A stretch of 64,000 bases of DNA from Pontibacillus chungwhensis BH030062 (lineage in GTDB: Bacteria; Bacillota; Bacilli; Bacillales; BH030062), in NCBI RefSeq assembly GCF_000770675.1, contig NZ_AVBG01000005.1, forward strand, positions 62,001 through 126,000. The letters run 5' to 3'. This document shows positions 42,528 to 50,737 of the stretch, one piece after another. The translations under genes were made by a program, and so were the position numbers. The notes beneath the pieces were generated by a model that did not search any database, was not told the DNA's origin, and saw only the letters and a program-made list of their open reading frames with translations. The first letter of the stretch is position 1. The number at the start of each line of letters is the position of its first letter.

Positions 42528-42714
42528 TGTTTATAAGGAATAATTGGAAAAAATACGTTTTACTACAATAGTGAAATGGAATGGTAATGGTAAATAATCT
42601 AGATCAACGCGACCGAGACCCAATACTGGAGTTTCCACTATACCTAGCACGCAAAACGATTTGTCACATGTAGCTTTTGGTAGGTTCATATACTGGCAAA
42701 AAGGAGGGAATTCC

Positions 42715-42984
42715 ATGGGGAACAAAGCGATTTACATTTATACTCGGTCAGGTTGTGAAGAAAGTCAATCCTTAAAAAAGTACTTATCTAGAGATCAAAT
42801 CCCTTATCATGAGATTGATATTAGTCGTTCTCATGATCTTGAAAGTGAATTACTTGGACTTACAGGAACCACGATTACTCCAGCAATTATTGTCGACCAA
42901 AGAAGTATATTTGGTAAAAAGAAGCGCGCTGTATTTTCAGGGTATGTAACGAATAAGTCCAATATAAAGCGGGTCATTCAATAA
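42715..42984 (+). CDS. Glutaredoxin-family protein (CxxS type)
   Basis: The 89-residue thioredoxin-fold protein has IYIYTRSGCEES, where the second cysteine is replaced by serine as in monothiol glutaredoxins, and the cis-proline segment TITPAIIVD. It may reduce mixed disulfides with bacillithiol rather than glutathione; this is inferred from the lineage. The start at 42715 follows AAGGAGGG; a longer in-frame start lacks a site. Confidence 0.8.
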   Translation: MGNKAIYIYTRSGCEESQSLKKYLSRDQIPYHEIDISRSHDLESELLGLTGTTITPAIIVDQRSIFGKKKRAVFSGYVTNKSNIKRVIQ

Positions 42985-43030
42985 AAAAGCGCCCTTTCCT
43001 AGCACAGCTTATTAGGAAAGGGCGCTTTTT
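42983..43030. terminator. Bidirectional terminator between glutaredoxin and crcB
   Basis: An 18-bp stem (AAAAAAGCGCCCTTTCCT and complement) with A and T ends lies between convergent genes. Confidence 0.9.
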
Positions 43031-43034
43031 AACA

Positions 43035-43391
43035 TTACATAAATAGAACAAATGTCATCCATACAAGGCTTATGCTCAAAAAAAGGCTAGAAGCTATATA
43101 GATGATTGCTTCCTTGAATTGATTCGTTTGAAGCAAGGTGATCGTCTCTTTACCAAAAGTAGAAAACGTAGTAAATGCTCCACAAAATCCCACACCAGCT
43201 AATTGCCATATGGATTCTGGAAGAACATGTTTCGTTCTTAGTACCACTAATCCTCCTAATAGTAACGATCCGAGAATATTTGCAAGCCAAGTCCCGTAAG
43301 GTAGAGATCCTTTTGGATTCCCAACTTCGCTCACAAGGAATCGGGCTAAAGCTCCAACCCCTCCGCCAATAGCTACGTAGGCAAACATCAT
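43035..43391 (-). CDS. crcB: Fluoride channel Fluc/CrcB, second subunit
   Basis: The 118-residue membrane protein has four hydrophobic segments and the Fluc motifs GGGVGALARFLVS, YGTWLANILGSLLLG and GFCGAFTTFSTFGKET. Fluc proteins export toxic fluoride as dual-topology dimers. It overlaps the other crcB gene by four bases, so the two probably make a heterodimer, as in other Gram-positive bacteria with paired copies. Confidence 0.93.
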   Translation of the reverse strand: MMFAYVAIGGGVGALARFLVSEVGNPKGSLPYGTWLANILGSLLLGGLVVLRTKHVLPESIWQLAGVGFCGAFTTFSTFGKETITLLQTNQFKEAIIYIASSLFLSISLVWMTFVLFM

Positions 43392-43786
43392 TTCGCATGC
43401 CCCTTCCAGTTATTAGCCGTGAAAAAACCGAGCCAACTTAATACTAACCCTCCTGCAAGGCTTGACACAACATATAGGATAGCAAGTGTTTGTGAAGTAT
43501 CCATCCAAAGCTGAACCGTTTCTGTTGAAAAAGTTGAAAACGTAGTGAAAGCTCCAATGATTCCTGTAGTTATTCCGATTTTTATTGAAGAAGGAATACC
43601 TTTCATAAACGTTGGATGAGTGCTTAGATAGGTAAGTAAAAAGCAGCCAATCAAATTGACAAGGAGTGTTTCATATGGAAATACAGATGCCTCTTCAATC
43701 CATATGGAAATCATAAATCGACCTGAGGCTCCAAGAGCCCCTCCTATAAATATTGCGAGGTATACAGACATTGTGTCGTAGGTCAC
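43388..43786 (-). CDS. crcB: Fluoride channel Fluc/CrcB, first subunit
   Basis: The 132-residue protein has four membrane segments with GGALGASGRFMIS, YETLLVNLIGCFLL and GIIGAFTTFSTFSTET. It forms a coupled pair with the next crcB gene. It follows zur by 47 bp. No fluoride riboswitch can be seen in that short gap. Confidence 0.93.
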   Translation of the reverse strand: MTYDTMSVYLAIFIGGALGASGRFMISIWIEEASVFPYETLLVNLIGCFLLTYLSTHPTFMKGIPSSIKIGITTGIIGAFTTFSTFSTETVQLWMDTSQTLAILYVVSSLAGGLVLSWLGFFTANNWKGHAK

Positions 43787-43833
43787 TCCCTTATTGGAGA
43801 GAAGGGGGAGAAACTGTGGCCCCTTCAGTACGT

Positions 43834-44241
43834 TTATTTACACGCAGGACATTTTCCGTAGATTTCAAATTTATGATTTTCTATAGCATAATCTTGCAGT
43901 TCCCCTGATACCTGCTGCATAGGGCAGGTGTGAATCTCCTTGGTTTTTCCACAATCAAGACAAATAAAGTGATGATGGTGTTTTGACTCACACTTCATAC
44001 GAAAGTGTTTCTCACCTTCTAATTCCGTTACTTCTAACAAGTTAAGATCCACAAACAGATGTAAATTACGGTAAATCGTATCGAAGCTAATACCAGGGTA
44101 CTTATCTTCCATCATAATCTTTACATCGCGTGCAGTTCGATAGCCGTTTTGCTCATAGAAAAAGCGTAACAGATCTTCGCGTTTGTCTGTATACTTATGA
44201 CCTTTTTCTTTTAATTCTTCAAGTGCTCGTTGTAAATTCAC
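43834..44241 (-). CDS. zur: Zinc uptake regulator Zur (Fur family)
   Basis: The 135-residue repressor has the Fur winged helix (FDTIYRNLHLFVDLNLL) and a dimerisation domain with HHHHFICLDCGK, TCPMQQ and KCPACK, giving two structural-zinc CxxC pairs and a metal-sensing histidine cluster. It overlaps znuB by four bases. The Zur-box promoter upstream of znuA would make the operon autoregulated by zinc. Confidence 0.9.
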   Translation of the reverse strand: MNLQRALEELKEKGHKYTDKREDLLRFFYEQNGYRTARDVKIMMEDKYPGISFDTIYRNLHLFVDLNLLEVTELEGEKHFRMKCESKHHHHFICLDCGKTKEIHTCPMQQVSGELQDYAIENHKFEIYGKCPACK

Positions 44242-45089
44242 GCTTTCACCCTCTTTGTACGTGTGCGTTGGATGACTTGCTTCACAAGAATCGTAACTAA
44301 CAAGATTAGAATAGATGTTAAAACAATCGTACCTCCCGGCGGGATTTCAAAATAATAGCCAAATATAAGACCACTAATGACCGAAACTTCGCCAAAGACA
44401 ATGGATAAAAGAATGGCTTGCTTGAATCCTCGAGCAATTCGAATGCTAGCCGCCACAGGTAGTGTCATAAGCGCTGATACAAGCAACACTCCAACGATGC
44501 GAATCGAAGCAGCAATGACAAGTGCAGTTAACACAATAAACAAGAAGTGTATGCGTCTCGCGTGAATTCCAGATACAACAGCGTGTTCCTCATCAAATGA
44601 GAGCATAAACAATTCTTTGTAGAATAGGGCAATCAGTGATGTTACAAGTATAGCGACAATTAGAATCGTCCATAAGTCTTGTCGACTAACAGCTGTTACC
44701 GAACCAAATAAATAATTGAATAAGTCCGTATTAAATCCATCAGCCATAGAAATGAAAATTACACTGAGGCCAACGCCACCGGATAGAATAATGGGGATGG
44801 CTAATTCTTGATAGGCTTTATAAACGCGGCGGAGTTGTTCGATAAATACTGATCCAATTACAGAGAAACTCATACCAGCGTAAAAAGGACTGATCCCTAC
44901 ACCAAATTTCTTATCAAGCATAAGGCCAAAGGCAATTCCAGATAATGTTACGTGGGAAAGGGCATCTGCAATTAGAGATAGACGTCTTACAACGACGAAT
45001 GTTCCAAGCAGGGGGCCGATAAAGCCGATAAGTAAACCAGTGTAAAGAGCATTTCTTAAAAATTCATATTGTAAAAAGCTTGATAACAT
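44238..45089 (-). CDS. znuB: Zinc ABC transporter permease
   Basis: The 283-residue protein has eight or nine hydrophobic segments of the ABC-3 metal permease family, with GPLLGTFVVVRRLSLIADALSH and the SALMTLPVAASIRIARGF coupling region. It forms the membrane channel for zinc import. It lies between znuC and zur in the same direction with overlaps or short gaps. Confidence 0.92.
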   Translation of the reverse strand: MLSSFLQYEFLRNALYTGLLIGFIGPLLGTFVVVRRLSLIADALSHVTLSGIAFGLMLDKKFGVGISPFYAGMSFSVIGSVFIEQLRRVYKAYQELAIPIILSGGVGLSVIFISMADGFNTDLFNYLFGSVTAVSRQDLWTILIVAILVTSLIALFYKELFMLSFDEEHAVVSGIHARRIHFLFIVLTALVIAASIRIVGVLLVSALMTLPVAASIRIARGFKQAILLSIVFGEVSVISGLIFGYYFEIPPGGTIVLTSILILLVTILVKQVIQRTRTKRVKA

Positions 45090-45102
45090 AATGATTCCTC
45101 CA

Positions 45103-45858
45103 CTAATGGTCGTGGGTCACAGCATTAACAGGGTGACCGTAAATATTCGATAGATCTTGATCATTTAAATCGTTAAAGGATTCAGGATCACCGTGAAAAT
45201 GAATCTGTTTATTCAAACAGGCGATATCGCTAGCATAGGATGTCATGGTTCCTATGTCATGAGTAACAAGCAATAGCGTAATGCCTTTATTTTTATTTAA
45301 GTCTCGGAGCATCTTATAAAAGCGATGCACGTTTTCTGTGTCCACACCAACAGTCGGTTCATCAAGGATTAGAAATTCTGGCTCGCTCACAAGAGCTCTG
45401 GCAATAAATATTCGTTGTTGTTGTCCACCTGATAGGTCACCAATGTTTTGGTGAATGTAATCAGACATGCCAACCAAGTCAACGGCTTCTTTAATCTTCT
45501 CCTCATGTTTCTTCTTAAAGAATCGAAAATAGCCGACTTTAGATGTCAGGCCCATTGAGACAACCTCATATACGGTGGCAGGAAAGCCGCTATTAAAGCT
45601 GTTTGCCTTTTGTGAGACAAAGCCAATTCGGTCCCACTCTTTGAATTTATCTATGGACTTTCCGAATAAGCGAATATCTCCTCTTTTTTGGTGTAACAGT
45701 CCAAGTATGAGTTTAATTAAGGTGGTTTTTCCTGAGCCATTTGGTCCCACAAGCCCCACAAAGCTTCCAGGTTGAATGGTAAAATCAATGTGCTCTAGTA
45801 CATCTTTTTGTTCGTAGGAATAGCTTACATTCTCGATACTTAGTACGGGTGTAGTCAA
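45103..45858 (-). CDS. znuC: Zinc ABC transporter ATPase
   Basis: The 251-residue ATPase has Walker A GPNGSGKTT, signature LSGGQQQRIFIARALV and Walker B EFLILDEPTVGVDTEN. A His-containing C-terminal tail (NAVTHDH) is common in metal transporters of this class. It energises ZnuB and sits 16 bp after znuA. Confidence 0.93.
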   Translation of the reverse strand: MTTPVLSIENVSYSYEQKDVLEHIDFTIQPGSFVGLVGPNGSGKTTLIKLILGLLHQKRGDIRLFGKSIDKFKEWDRIGFVSQKANSFNSGFPATVYEVVSMGLTSKVGYFRFFKKKHEEKIKEAVDLVGMSDYIHQNIGDLSGGQQQRIFIARALVSEPEFLILDEPTVGVDTENVHRFYKMLRDLNKNKGITLLLVTHDIGTMTSYASDIACLNKQIHFHGDPESFNDLNDQDLSNIYGHPVNAVTHDH

Positions 45859-45874
45859 CGTAGTTCTACCTCCT

Positions 45875-46816
45875 TTAGTTATGATTTAATACCGTTTTAA
45901 GCACATTTAGGTTTTGACGCATTAAATCAAAGTAATCGTTCTCTTCATCTATATCCTCCCTCATCCGAACGGAGAGGTTATGAATGGACAAAGCTTCTGC
46001 ACCGATTTCTTGTTGAACAATAGTTGCTATCTCGTTTGAAACATTTTTTTCAAAAATCATGTAGTCTATATTTTCTTTCTTACCAGTTAGAATTAAGCGT
46101 TCGATATCCTTCTGAGAAGGTTCACTACTAGGGGAAATGCCATTTACCGAGATTTGTTCAACACCGTATCGTTCTTCCCAGTATCCATACGCTCCGTGAG
46201 CAACTAAGAATTTGTTGTGATCAGCATTTTCTACTACACTTTGGAAATCTTCGTGCAAAGCGGTAAGATCTTTGCTCAGTTTGTTGAAGTTTTCTTTATA
46301 TAATTCTTTGTCTTCTGGGTTTAATTCTATTAATTCTTCTTTAATATAGCTAGCCATTTCCTTGGCGCGAACCGGATCAAGCCATATGTGTGGGTCTTTG
46401 TCACCGTGGCTATGACCTTCATGACCTTCCTCTTTGTTATCGACATGAGAGAATAAGGACTCATGAATGCCTAATTCCACTAGTGAAACATTCTCGTTAT
46501 TTAAAGATTTAGCTGCACTTTCTGCAAAGCCCTCTAACCCAGCTCCCAGATAAAAGAACGCATCGCTCTCAGCTAATTGCGCCATCGTTTTAGCAGTGGG
46601 CTCAAATGTATGAGCATCTGCTCCTGGTGGATAAATGGACTCGACATCAACTGTATTTCCACCAATTTTTTCTGTAAAGTATTCTATTGGATAAATGGAT
46701 GTATAGATTGTCAGGCCTTCTATGGAAGAGTCGTTTTTAGTATTGGATGAACAAGCGGAAGCTATGAGTAACACACTAGCCACAGCAAGACTTGTAATCA
46801 GTTTCTTCATTCTCAT
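45875..46816 (-). CDS. znuA: Zinc-binding lipoprotein ZnuA/AdcA
   Basis: The 313-residue protein has a lipoprotein signal with lipobox ASAC (Cys22), then the cluster A-1 binding fold with the His-rich loop (EGHEGHSHGDKDPHIWLDP) typical of zinc receptors. The start at 46816 follows AAAGGAGA; a longer frame upstream covers the promoter and Zur box and is rejected. First gene of znuA-znuC-znuB-zur. Confidence 0.93.
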   Translation of the reverse strand: MRMKKLITSLAVASVLLIASACSSNTKNDSSIEGLTIYTSIYPIEYFTEKIGGNTVDVESIYPPGADAHTFEPTAKTMAQLAESDAFFYLGAGLEGFAESAAKSLNNENVSLVELGIHESLFSHVDNKEEGHEGHSHGDKDPHIWLDPVRAKEMASYIKEELIELNPEDKELYKENFNKLSKDLTALHEDFQSVVENADHNKFLVAHGAYGYWEERYGVEQISVNGISPSSEPSQKDIERLILTGKKENIDYMIFEKNVSNEIATIVQQEIGAEALSIHNLSVRMREDIDEENDYFDLMRQNLNVLKTVLNHN

Positions 46817-46857
46817 ATTCTCTCCTTTGGACGGTTTGTTTACACAAAACCTTAGTA

Positions 46858-46886
46858 ATTGTATCGTAACGATTCCGATTTGTAAA
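46858..46886 (-). promoter_or_regulatory. Promoter of the znu operon
   Basis: On the minus strand TTTACA and TACAAT are exactly 17 bp apart, with a Zur box filling the spacer. Confidence 0.7.
46864..46878. promoter_or_regulatory. Zur box in the znu promoter
   Basis: TCGTAAC-G-ATTCCGA matches the Zur consensus TCGTAATNATTACGA at 12 of 14 fixed positions. It lies between the -35 and -10 elements. Confidence 0.75.
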
Positions 46887-46901
46887 TAAGAATGATTCCG
46901 A
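46887..46901. promoter_or_regulatory. Second, weaker Zur-like half box
   Basis: TAAGAATGATTCCGA keeps the right half ATTCCGA of the first box and 10 of 14 consensus positions. It lies just upstream of the -35. Confidence 0.4.
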
Positions 46902-46951
46902 TTTAACGCGTCGAATGAAATTTTCATTCGACGTACATGTGAATGATAAAT

Positions 46952-46985
46952 AAGCCAAGAGTGATCTCACTCTTGGCTTGTTTTA
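46952..46985. terminator. Hairpin upstream of znuA
   Basis: A perfect 13-bp stem (AAGCCAAGAGTGA and complement) with a 2-nt centre. T-rich tails exist on both sides; it probably ends transcripts from the small membrane genes to its right. Confidence 0.65.
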
Positions 46986-47065
46986 TATGGATTCAATTAT
47001 AGAGGTGGTCTTGAACAATGGTTATTCAAGAAAAGGGCAGGATTGTTGAAGACTCGAAGCTGAGA

Positions 47066-47233
47066 GAATGTTTCCGTTAGCTTCAATTGAGCATAAGGCG
47101 GGCCTGGAAACCACTCGCTTTCCTGTGGGGAGCTGGTGAGCCTCCTCAGCCGGCTAGCCGGCTTCCCAGCTCCCCGCAGGAAAGCGAGTTGTCCCCGAGC
47201 AAGCCCAACCACCCATCTAACATAACGGTCCTT
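47066..47233. repeat. Palindromic intergenic repeat, copy R6 (chimeric)
   Basis: The left half (GCGGGCCTGGAAACCACTC and GGGGAGCTGGTGAGCC) matches R3a, and the right half (CAGCTCCCCGCAGGAAAGCG and CCCCGAGCAAGCCC) matches R3b. Both flanks also match those of the R3 pair. The outer stems no longer pair. A deletion between GGCTTCC motifs of an R3-like inverted pair explains it. Confidence 0.82.
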
Positions 47234-47340
47234 ACCAGCTTAAATATCTCAACTTCAAGTCTTCCATATAAGGGGGCATATTTGAAGGAATAATATTCAC
47301 CACTCAACATTAAGAGACAGAGGCAGCAACTTTATTAGTG

Positions 47341-47511
47341 TTAATTGCTCACATAGACTACGCCAAATGAAACAATAAATAAAACAATCATGAGTGCTAT
47401 AAATTGATAAAATCCTTTTCTAGTTAATGAATGATTAACCGTTTCCTTTTTAATAAGTATATAGGAAACGACCATACCCACCACAATAAGTGTAGGGAAA
47501 AACCATTCCAT
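47341..47511 (-). CDS. Small two-segment membrane protein (56 aa)
   Basis: The frame begins MEWFFPTLIVVGMVV and ends VVYVSN, with two hydrophobic segments (about 3-19 and 35-54) around a charged KKETVNHSLTRKG loop. GGGGAG lies nine bases before the ATG. It starts 19 bp after the stop of the larger membrane gene on the same strand, so the pair is probably one transcript. I do not recognise a family. Confidence 0.72.
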   Translation of the reverse strand: MEWFFPTLIVVGMVVSYILIKKETVNHSLTRKGFYQFIALMIVLFIVSFGVVYVSN

Positions 47512-47530
47512 GATACATCTCTCCCCTTAA

Positions 47531-47908
47531 CTAGTATTTTTTAGCCAGAAACACCATTGTCAGAAACAGTGTGGATATATTTAATGAGATTAATATAGTT
47601 AGGGCATCAACAACGTTTAAGGAAATTACGTTTAATTCGAGACCTAAGAGTAGTAGGCTAATGTATACCATCATAGCAGTAAAGGAATAAAACATAGCCT
47701 TTTGTCTTATTAATTTCATTCGTTCGTCTTTCTGCTTAAATTGTGGATATAGGAAGCTCATGCTATAAGAAAGGACCGCCATTGATAAAACCGTATAAGT
47801 TTGAGGGAGCAGTGTACTATTAGCTGAAACCCCCGCGGTGATGAAAAAGGCTCCCATTACTCCGAAGAGTGAGCCCATTATAATGAAAATTTTTGGATAA
47901 TAATCCAA
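47531..47908 (-). CDS. Four-segment membrane protein of unknown function (125 aa)
   Basis: The 125-residue protein has four hydrophobic segments (about 5-27, 35-55, 70-90 and 98-122) with a charged loop FKQKDERMKLIRQK. The start is TTG behind GAGGTGGGG. I do not recognise a family. It pairs with the small membrane protein just downstream; the two may assemble together. Confidence 0.72.
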   Translation of the reverse strand: MDYYPKIFIIMGSLFGVMGAFFITAGVSANSTLLPQTYTVLSMAVLSYSMSFLYPQFKQKDERMKLIRQKAMFYSFTAMMVYISLLLLGLELNVISLNVVDALTILISLNISTLFLTMVFLAKKY

Positions 47909-48037
47909 GTGTACCCCACCTCTTTGTTAAAAAATGTTTGTACGTACATAGTATTGTAAAATGAACTTAACGTCAAGTTAACTTTACTTTTGATGCATTT
48001 GATGTTCTGAGATGTGTGGTCCTGATTACTTTATTTA

Positions 48038-48072
48038 CAAAAAAGAAGAGGATCTTAGATTGTCCTCTTCTT
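48038..48072 (-). terminator. Terminator of the MFS exporter gene
   Basis: AAGAAGAGGA pairs with TCCTCTTCTT; on the minus strand six Ts follow, 10 bp after the stop codon. Confidence 0.8.
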
Positions 48073-48081
48073 AAAATAGTC

Positions 48082-49635
48082 TTATGAATGTTTCCGTAAT
48101 CTGCGTAAACGTAGGGTTCCAAAGAGTGCAAGTGCACTAATGATTAAAGATGAGATAAACAGTCCATTATAGCCGCTGCCCACAACTTGTTGCAGACTTG
48201 AAAGCATGGATTCACGTAACTTTTCATCCTCGATCAATTTGAAGGTGCTCTTAATTGATTCAAAATCTTTATCTTCTAAACTTTCTCCTTCAGGTAAGAA
48301 GAGGGATCCTCCTGCATGAGCTGGTATGGCTTCTTCTGATAGATTGTTTGAGACTTTTTCTTCGACATTCGTAAGTGACCTGGCTAGAAATCCTGCATAG
48401 ATCGTCGGGGCAATGGTCATACCTAGTTGGCGAAATAGGGAGGTTGTTCCAAGTGCTACTCCTTTTTGTTCTGATGTGTTTTCTGTAGCAAGGACATTAA
48501 TTGGTGCACCAAGCATCATCCCAAAACCTGCCCCTACAAATGAACTGGCGATAGCCATTTGCCACAATGAATCGACCCATAAAGGGAATAGTAAGAAACC
48601 GGTTATGGCTAACAAGCTCGCGGTGATTAGTGTATAGATCGGTCCTTTCTTATCCACAAGCGTTCCGCCTCCGCCAGCACCTAATCCTGATGCAAGGGCA
48701 AGAGGAGTAAACCAAAAGCCTGCTTGTTCCCGAGGAATATTTAAATATTGCTCAATATATCCGGGAATAAAGATCACGGAAGCGAGAATCATACCAGAGA
48801 ATGAAGCAAGTAGTAACGTCCAGCGGAAGGTAGGTGTTTTAATCAAATTCAATGGAAGAATTGGATCCCGATCGGGTCCGACACGTTTTTCAACTTGGAA
48901 TAGGACAATGAATAAGACAACAGACAATAAAAAGATAGTAAAAAACGTTGGTTTCAACAGACTGGTTAGCAAAGCTTCTCCCTCTAACAAAGTTAAGCTG
49001 TACATAAGAGAGAGAATGGCTGTAGTAAGGAATAGAATGCCTGCCCAGTCCATTTTTTCTTTAACAAGCTCTTGTTCTTCTTCCTTAATGAATCTCCCCC
49101 CGAATAACAAGAGTAGAATTGAGATTGGGATATTAATAAGAAATAACCAGTGCCAGCTCCCGGTTGCTTGTAAAATAAGCGCGCCCAGGTTTGGCCCAAG
49201 TATGGCCGCGATGCCGTTCATCCCACCGATTAGTCCTAGTGCTCGCCCCTGCTTGTCTTTAGGGAATGTGTTCAATACATAAGAGCTTGCAATGATGAAG
49301 ATCCCCCCACCCCCTAGAGATTGCAAGAATCTAGAAGCGAGAAAAAGAGCAAAATTAGGGCTTAAAGCCACACATAAAGAACCTATACCGAAAAGTGTAA
49401 CTTCAATCATAAACAGGCGCTTTCTGCCAAACTGATCCGATAACTTTCCTATAATAGGAACTGATATGGCTAAGCCTAGTGTATATAATGTAATTGTCCA
49501 CGCCCCCCAGGTTGCACTTACATCGAAGGCGTAAATGAGAGTCGTGAGTGAGGCAGTAATAATGCCATTATCTAATGCAGCCATAAAGACGCCAATCGCA
49601 AAGACGAAAAGGGCCCCTTTTAGTTGACGATTCAT
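48082..49635 (-). CDS. DHA2-type MFS drug exporter (14 TMS)
   Basis: The 517-residue protein has about 14 membrane segments. It carries the MFS loop motif GKLSDQFGRKRLF and the exporter motif C region GLIGGMNGIAAILGPNLGALI, and resembles Bmr3/EmrB-type multidrug exporters. The start at 49635 follows AGGAGG; a longer in-frame start lacks a site. No TetR or MarR regulator is adjacent, and the substrate is unknown. Confidence 0.9.
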   Translation of the reverse strand: MNRQLKGALFVFAIGVFMAALDNGIITASLTTLIYAFDVSATWGAWTITLYTLGLAISVPIIGKLSDQFGRKRLFMIEVTLFGIGSLCVALSPNFALFLASRFLQSLGGGGIFIIASSYVLNTFPKDKQGRALGLIGGMNGIAAILGPNLGALILQATGSWHWLFLINIPISILLLLFGGRFIKEEEQELVKEKMDWAGILFLTTAILSLMYSLTLLEGEALLTSLLKPTFFTIFLLSVVLFIVLFQVEKRVGPDRDPILPLNLIKTPTFRWTLLLASFSGMILASVIFIPGYIEQYLNIPREQAGFWFTPLALASGLGAGGGGTLVDKKGPIYTLITASLLAITGFLLFPLWVDSLWQMAIASSFVGAGFGMMLGAPINVLATENTSEQKGVALGTTSLFRQLGMTIAPTIYAGFLARSLTNVEEKVSNNLSEEAIPAHAGGSLFLPEGESLEDKDFESIKSTFKLIEDEKLRESMLSSLQQVVGSGYNGLFISSLIISALALFGTLRLRRLRKHS

Positions 49636-49806
49636 GCGTTTCCTCCTAATAACTATGTAATACGAAAGCGTTTTAATAACTATAGAAAATAGTAGCAATA
49701 ATTTAGGGTGAAATCAATGAGATATGAATGTAAGGCCCTTTTCTTGAGGACCAAGGAACAGAAAGCCTTGTCCTTATTGTTGAATAAACACGGCATAAAA
49801 TCTCTT

Positions 49807-49831
49807 GTTTAGGTTATACCAATAAGGGTAT
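49807..49831 (+). promoter_or_regulatory. Sigma-B-like promoter of the DUF302 gene
   Basis: GTTTAG and GGGTAT are 13 bp apart, close to the consensus GTTTAA-N12-15-GGGWAW, and about 37 bp upstream of the ATG. Confidence 0.6.
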
Positions 49832-49868
49832 ATAAATGGTAGATCATATTTAATGAGGAGGCATTACC

Positions 49869-50255
49869 ATGTTCCATTACACAGTTGAAACATCTAAAAC
49901 ATTAGATGAAGCGGTAGAGGCGCTTCAGGCTGAGTTGAAAGAAGAGAAGTTTGGAGTACTTTGGGATTTCAATGTGAAAGACACTTTGCAGAATAAGGGG
50001 TTTGACTTCGATACCACCTATCGGATTTTAGAAGTTTGTAATCCTGGAGAGGCGAAGTCCATTTTAGAGAAGAATTCACTGGCAAGTTATTTCCTTCCTT
50101 GTAAAGTAGTTGTGTATGAACAAGAGGGTCAAACTAAGATCGGTATGCCAAAACCAACAGCCTTAATTGGATTCTTAGAGGATTCGGAACTTAATGATCA
50201 GGCAAAAGATATTGAAGAGCGTATGGCAGCATGCATGGACAAGGTAGCTCAGTAA
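49869..50255 (+). CDS. DUF302 family protein
   Basis: The 128-residue protein matches DUF302, with EEKFGVLWDFNVKDTLQNKGFDF and VCNPGEAKSILE. The family has a small alpha-beta fold and no fixed function, and often neighbours metal or redox genes. A sigma-B-like promoter suggests a general-stress gene. It is followed by a terminator and then the copper operon. Confidence 0.87.
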   Translation: MFHYTVETSKTLDEAVEALQAELKEEKFGVLWDFNVKDTLQNKGFDFDTTYRILEVCNPGEAKSILEKNSLASYFLPCKVVVYEQEGQTKIGMPKPTALIGFLEDSELNDQAKDIEERMAACMDKVAQ

Positions 50256-50292
50256 GATACCCTGTATATGTATACCGAAGTTTATAGAAATG

Positions 50293-50327
50293 AAAGGTTA
50301 GCAAAGTTTAATTTGCTAACCTTTTTT
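50293..50327 (+). terminator. Terminator of the DUF302 gene
   Basis: AAAGGTTAGCAAA pairs with TTTGCTAACCTTT, followed by Ts. Confidence 0.88.
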
Positions 50328-50340
50328 ACATGCAAGGAAG

Positions 50341-50370
50341 TTGACGAAAATACATAACGGGGGTATAGTA
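50341..50370 (+). promoter_or_regulatory. CsoR-controlled promoter of the copper operon
   Basis: TTGACG and TATAGT are 17 bp apart. The spacer and -10 contain TACATAACGGGGGTATAGTA, close to the CsoR operator with its GC-rich GGGGGTA core and flanking TAs as in B. subtilis copZA. Confidence 0.7.
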
Positions 50371-50404
50371 ATATACATATAAAGCAAAATAAGGAAGTGA
50401 GCGA

Positions 50405-50725
50405 ATGGATCATTCCATGTTACCAGAAGATAGTGGGAAAAAGCCTGTAATGCCTCGGACAGATGAAGAAAAACAAAAGGTGCTCAATCGCTTAAAGCGA
50501 ATTGAAGGGCAAGTTCGCGGAATTCAAAAGATGATCGAAGAAGATCGATATTGTGTCGATGTTCTTGTGCAAATATCAGCTATTAATGCTGCCTTGAAAA
50601 AAGTAGGCTTTTCTTTAATGGAACGGCACACAAATCATTGTGTAGCTGATGCGATTCATAAAGGGGATGGCGACGAAGCCATTCAAGAACTTATTAAAGT
50701 AATGGAACAGTTCTCCAAGTCCTAA
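50405..50725 (+). CDS. csoR: Copper-sensing repressor CsoR
   Basis: The 106-residue all-helical repressor has the Cu(I) site Cys50-His75-Cys79 and the RLKRIEGQVRGIQKMIEEDRYC core. Copper binding releases it from DNA. It heads csoR-copA-copZ with copA 12 bp downstream. This differs from B. subtilis, where csoR is separate from copZA by gene order. Confidence 0.95.
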   Translation: MDHSMLPEDSGKKPVMPRTDEEKQKVLNRLKRIEGQVRGIQKMIEEDRYCVDVLVQISAINAALKKVGFSLMERHTNHCVADAIHKGDGDEAIQELIKVMEQFSKS

Positions 50726-50737
50726 GGAGGGTATTCG

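Noticed and set aside
43787-43833. Fluoride riboswitch before crcB
   Set aside because: The gap is only 47 bp and shows none of the conserved crcB-motif elements.
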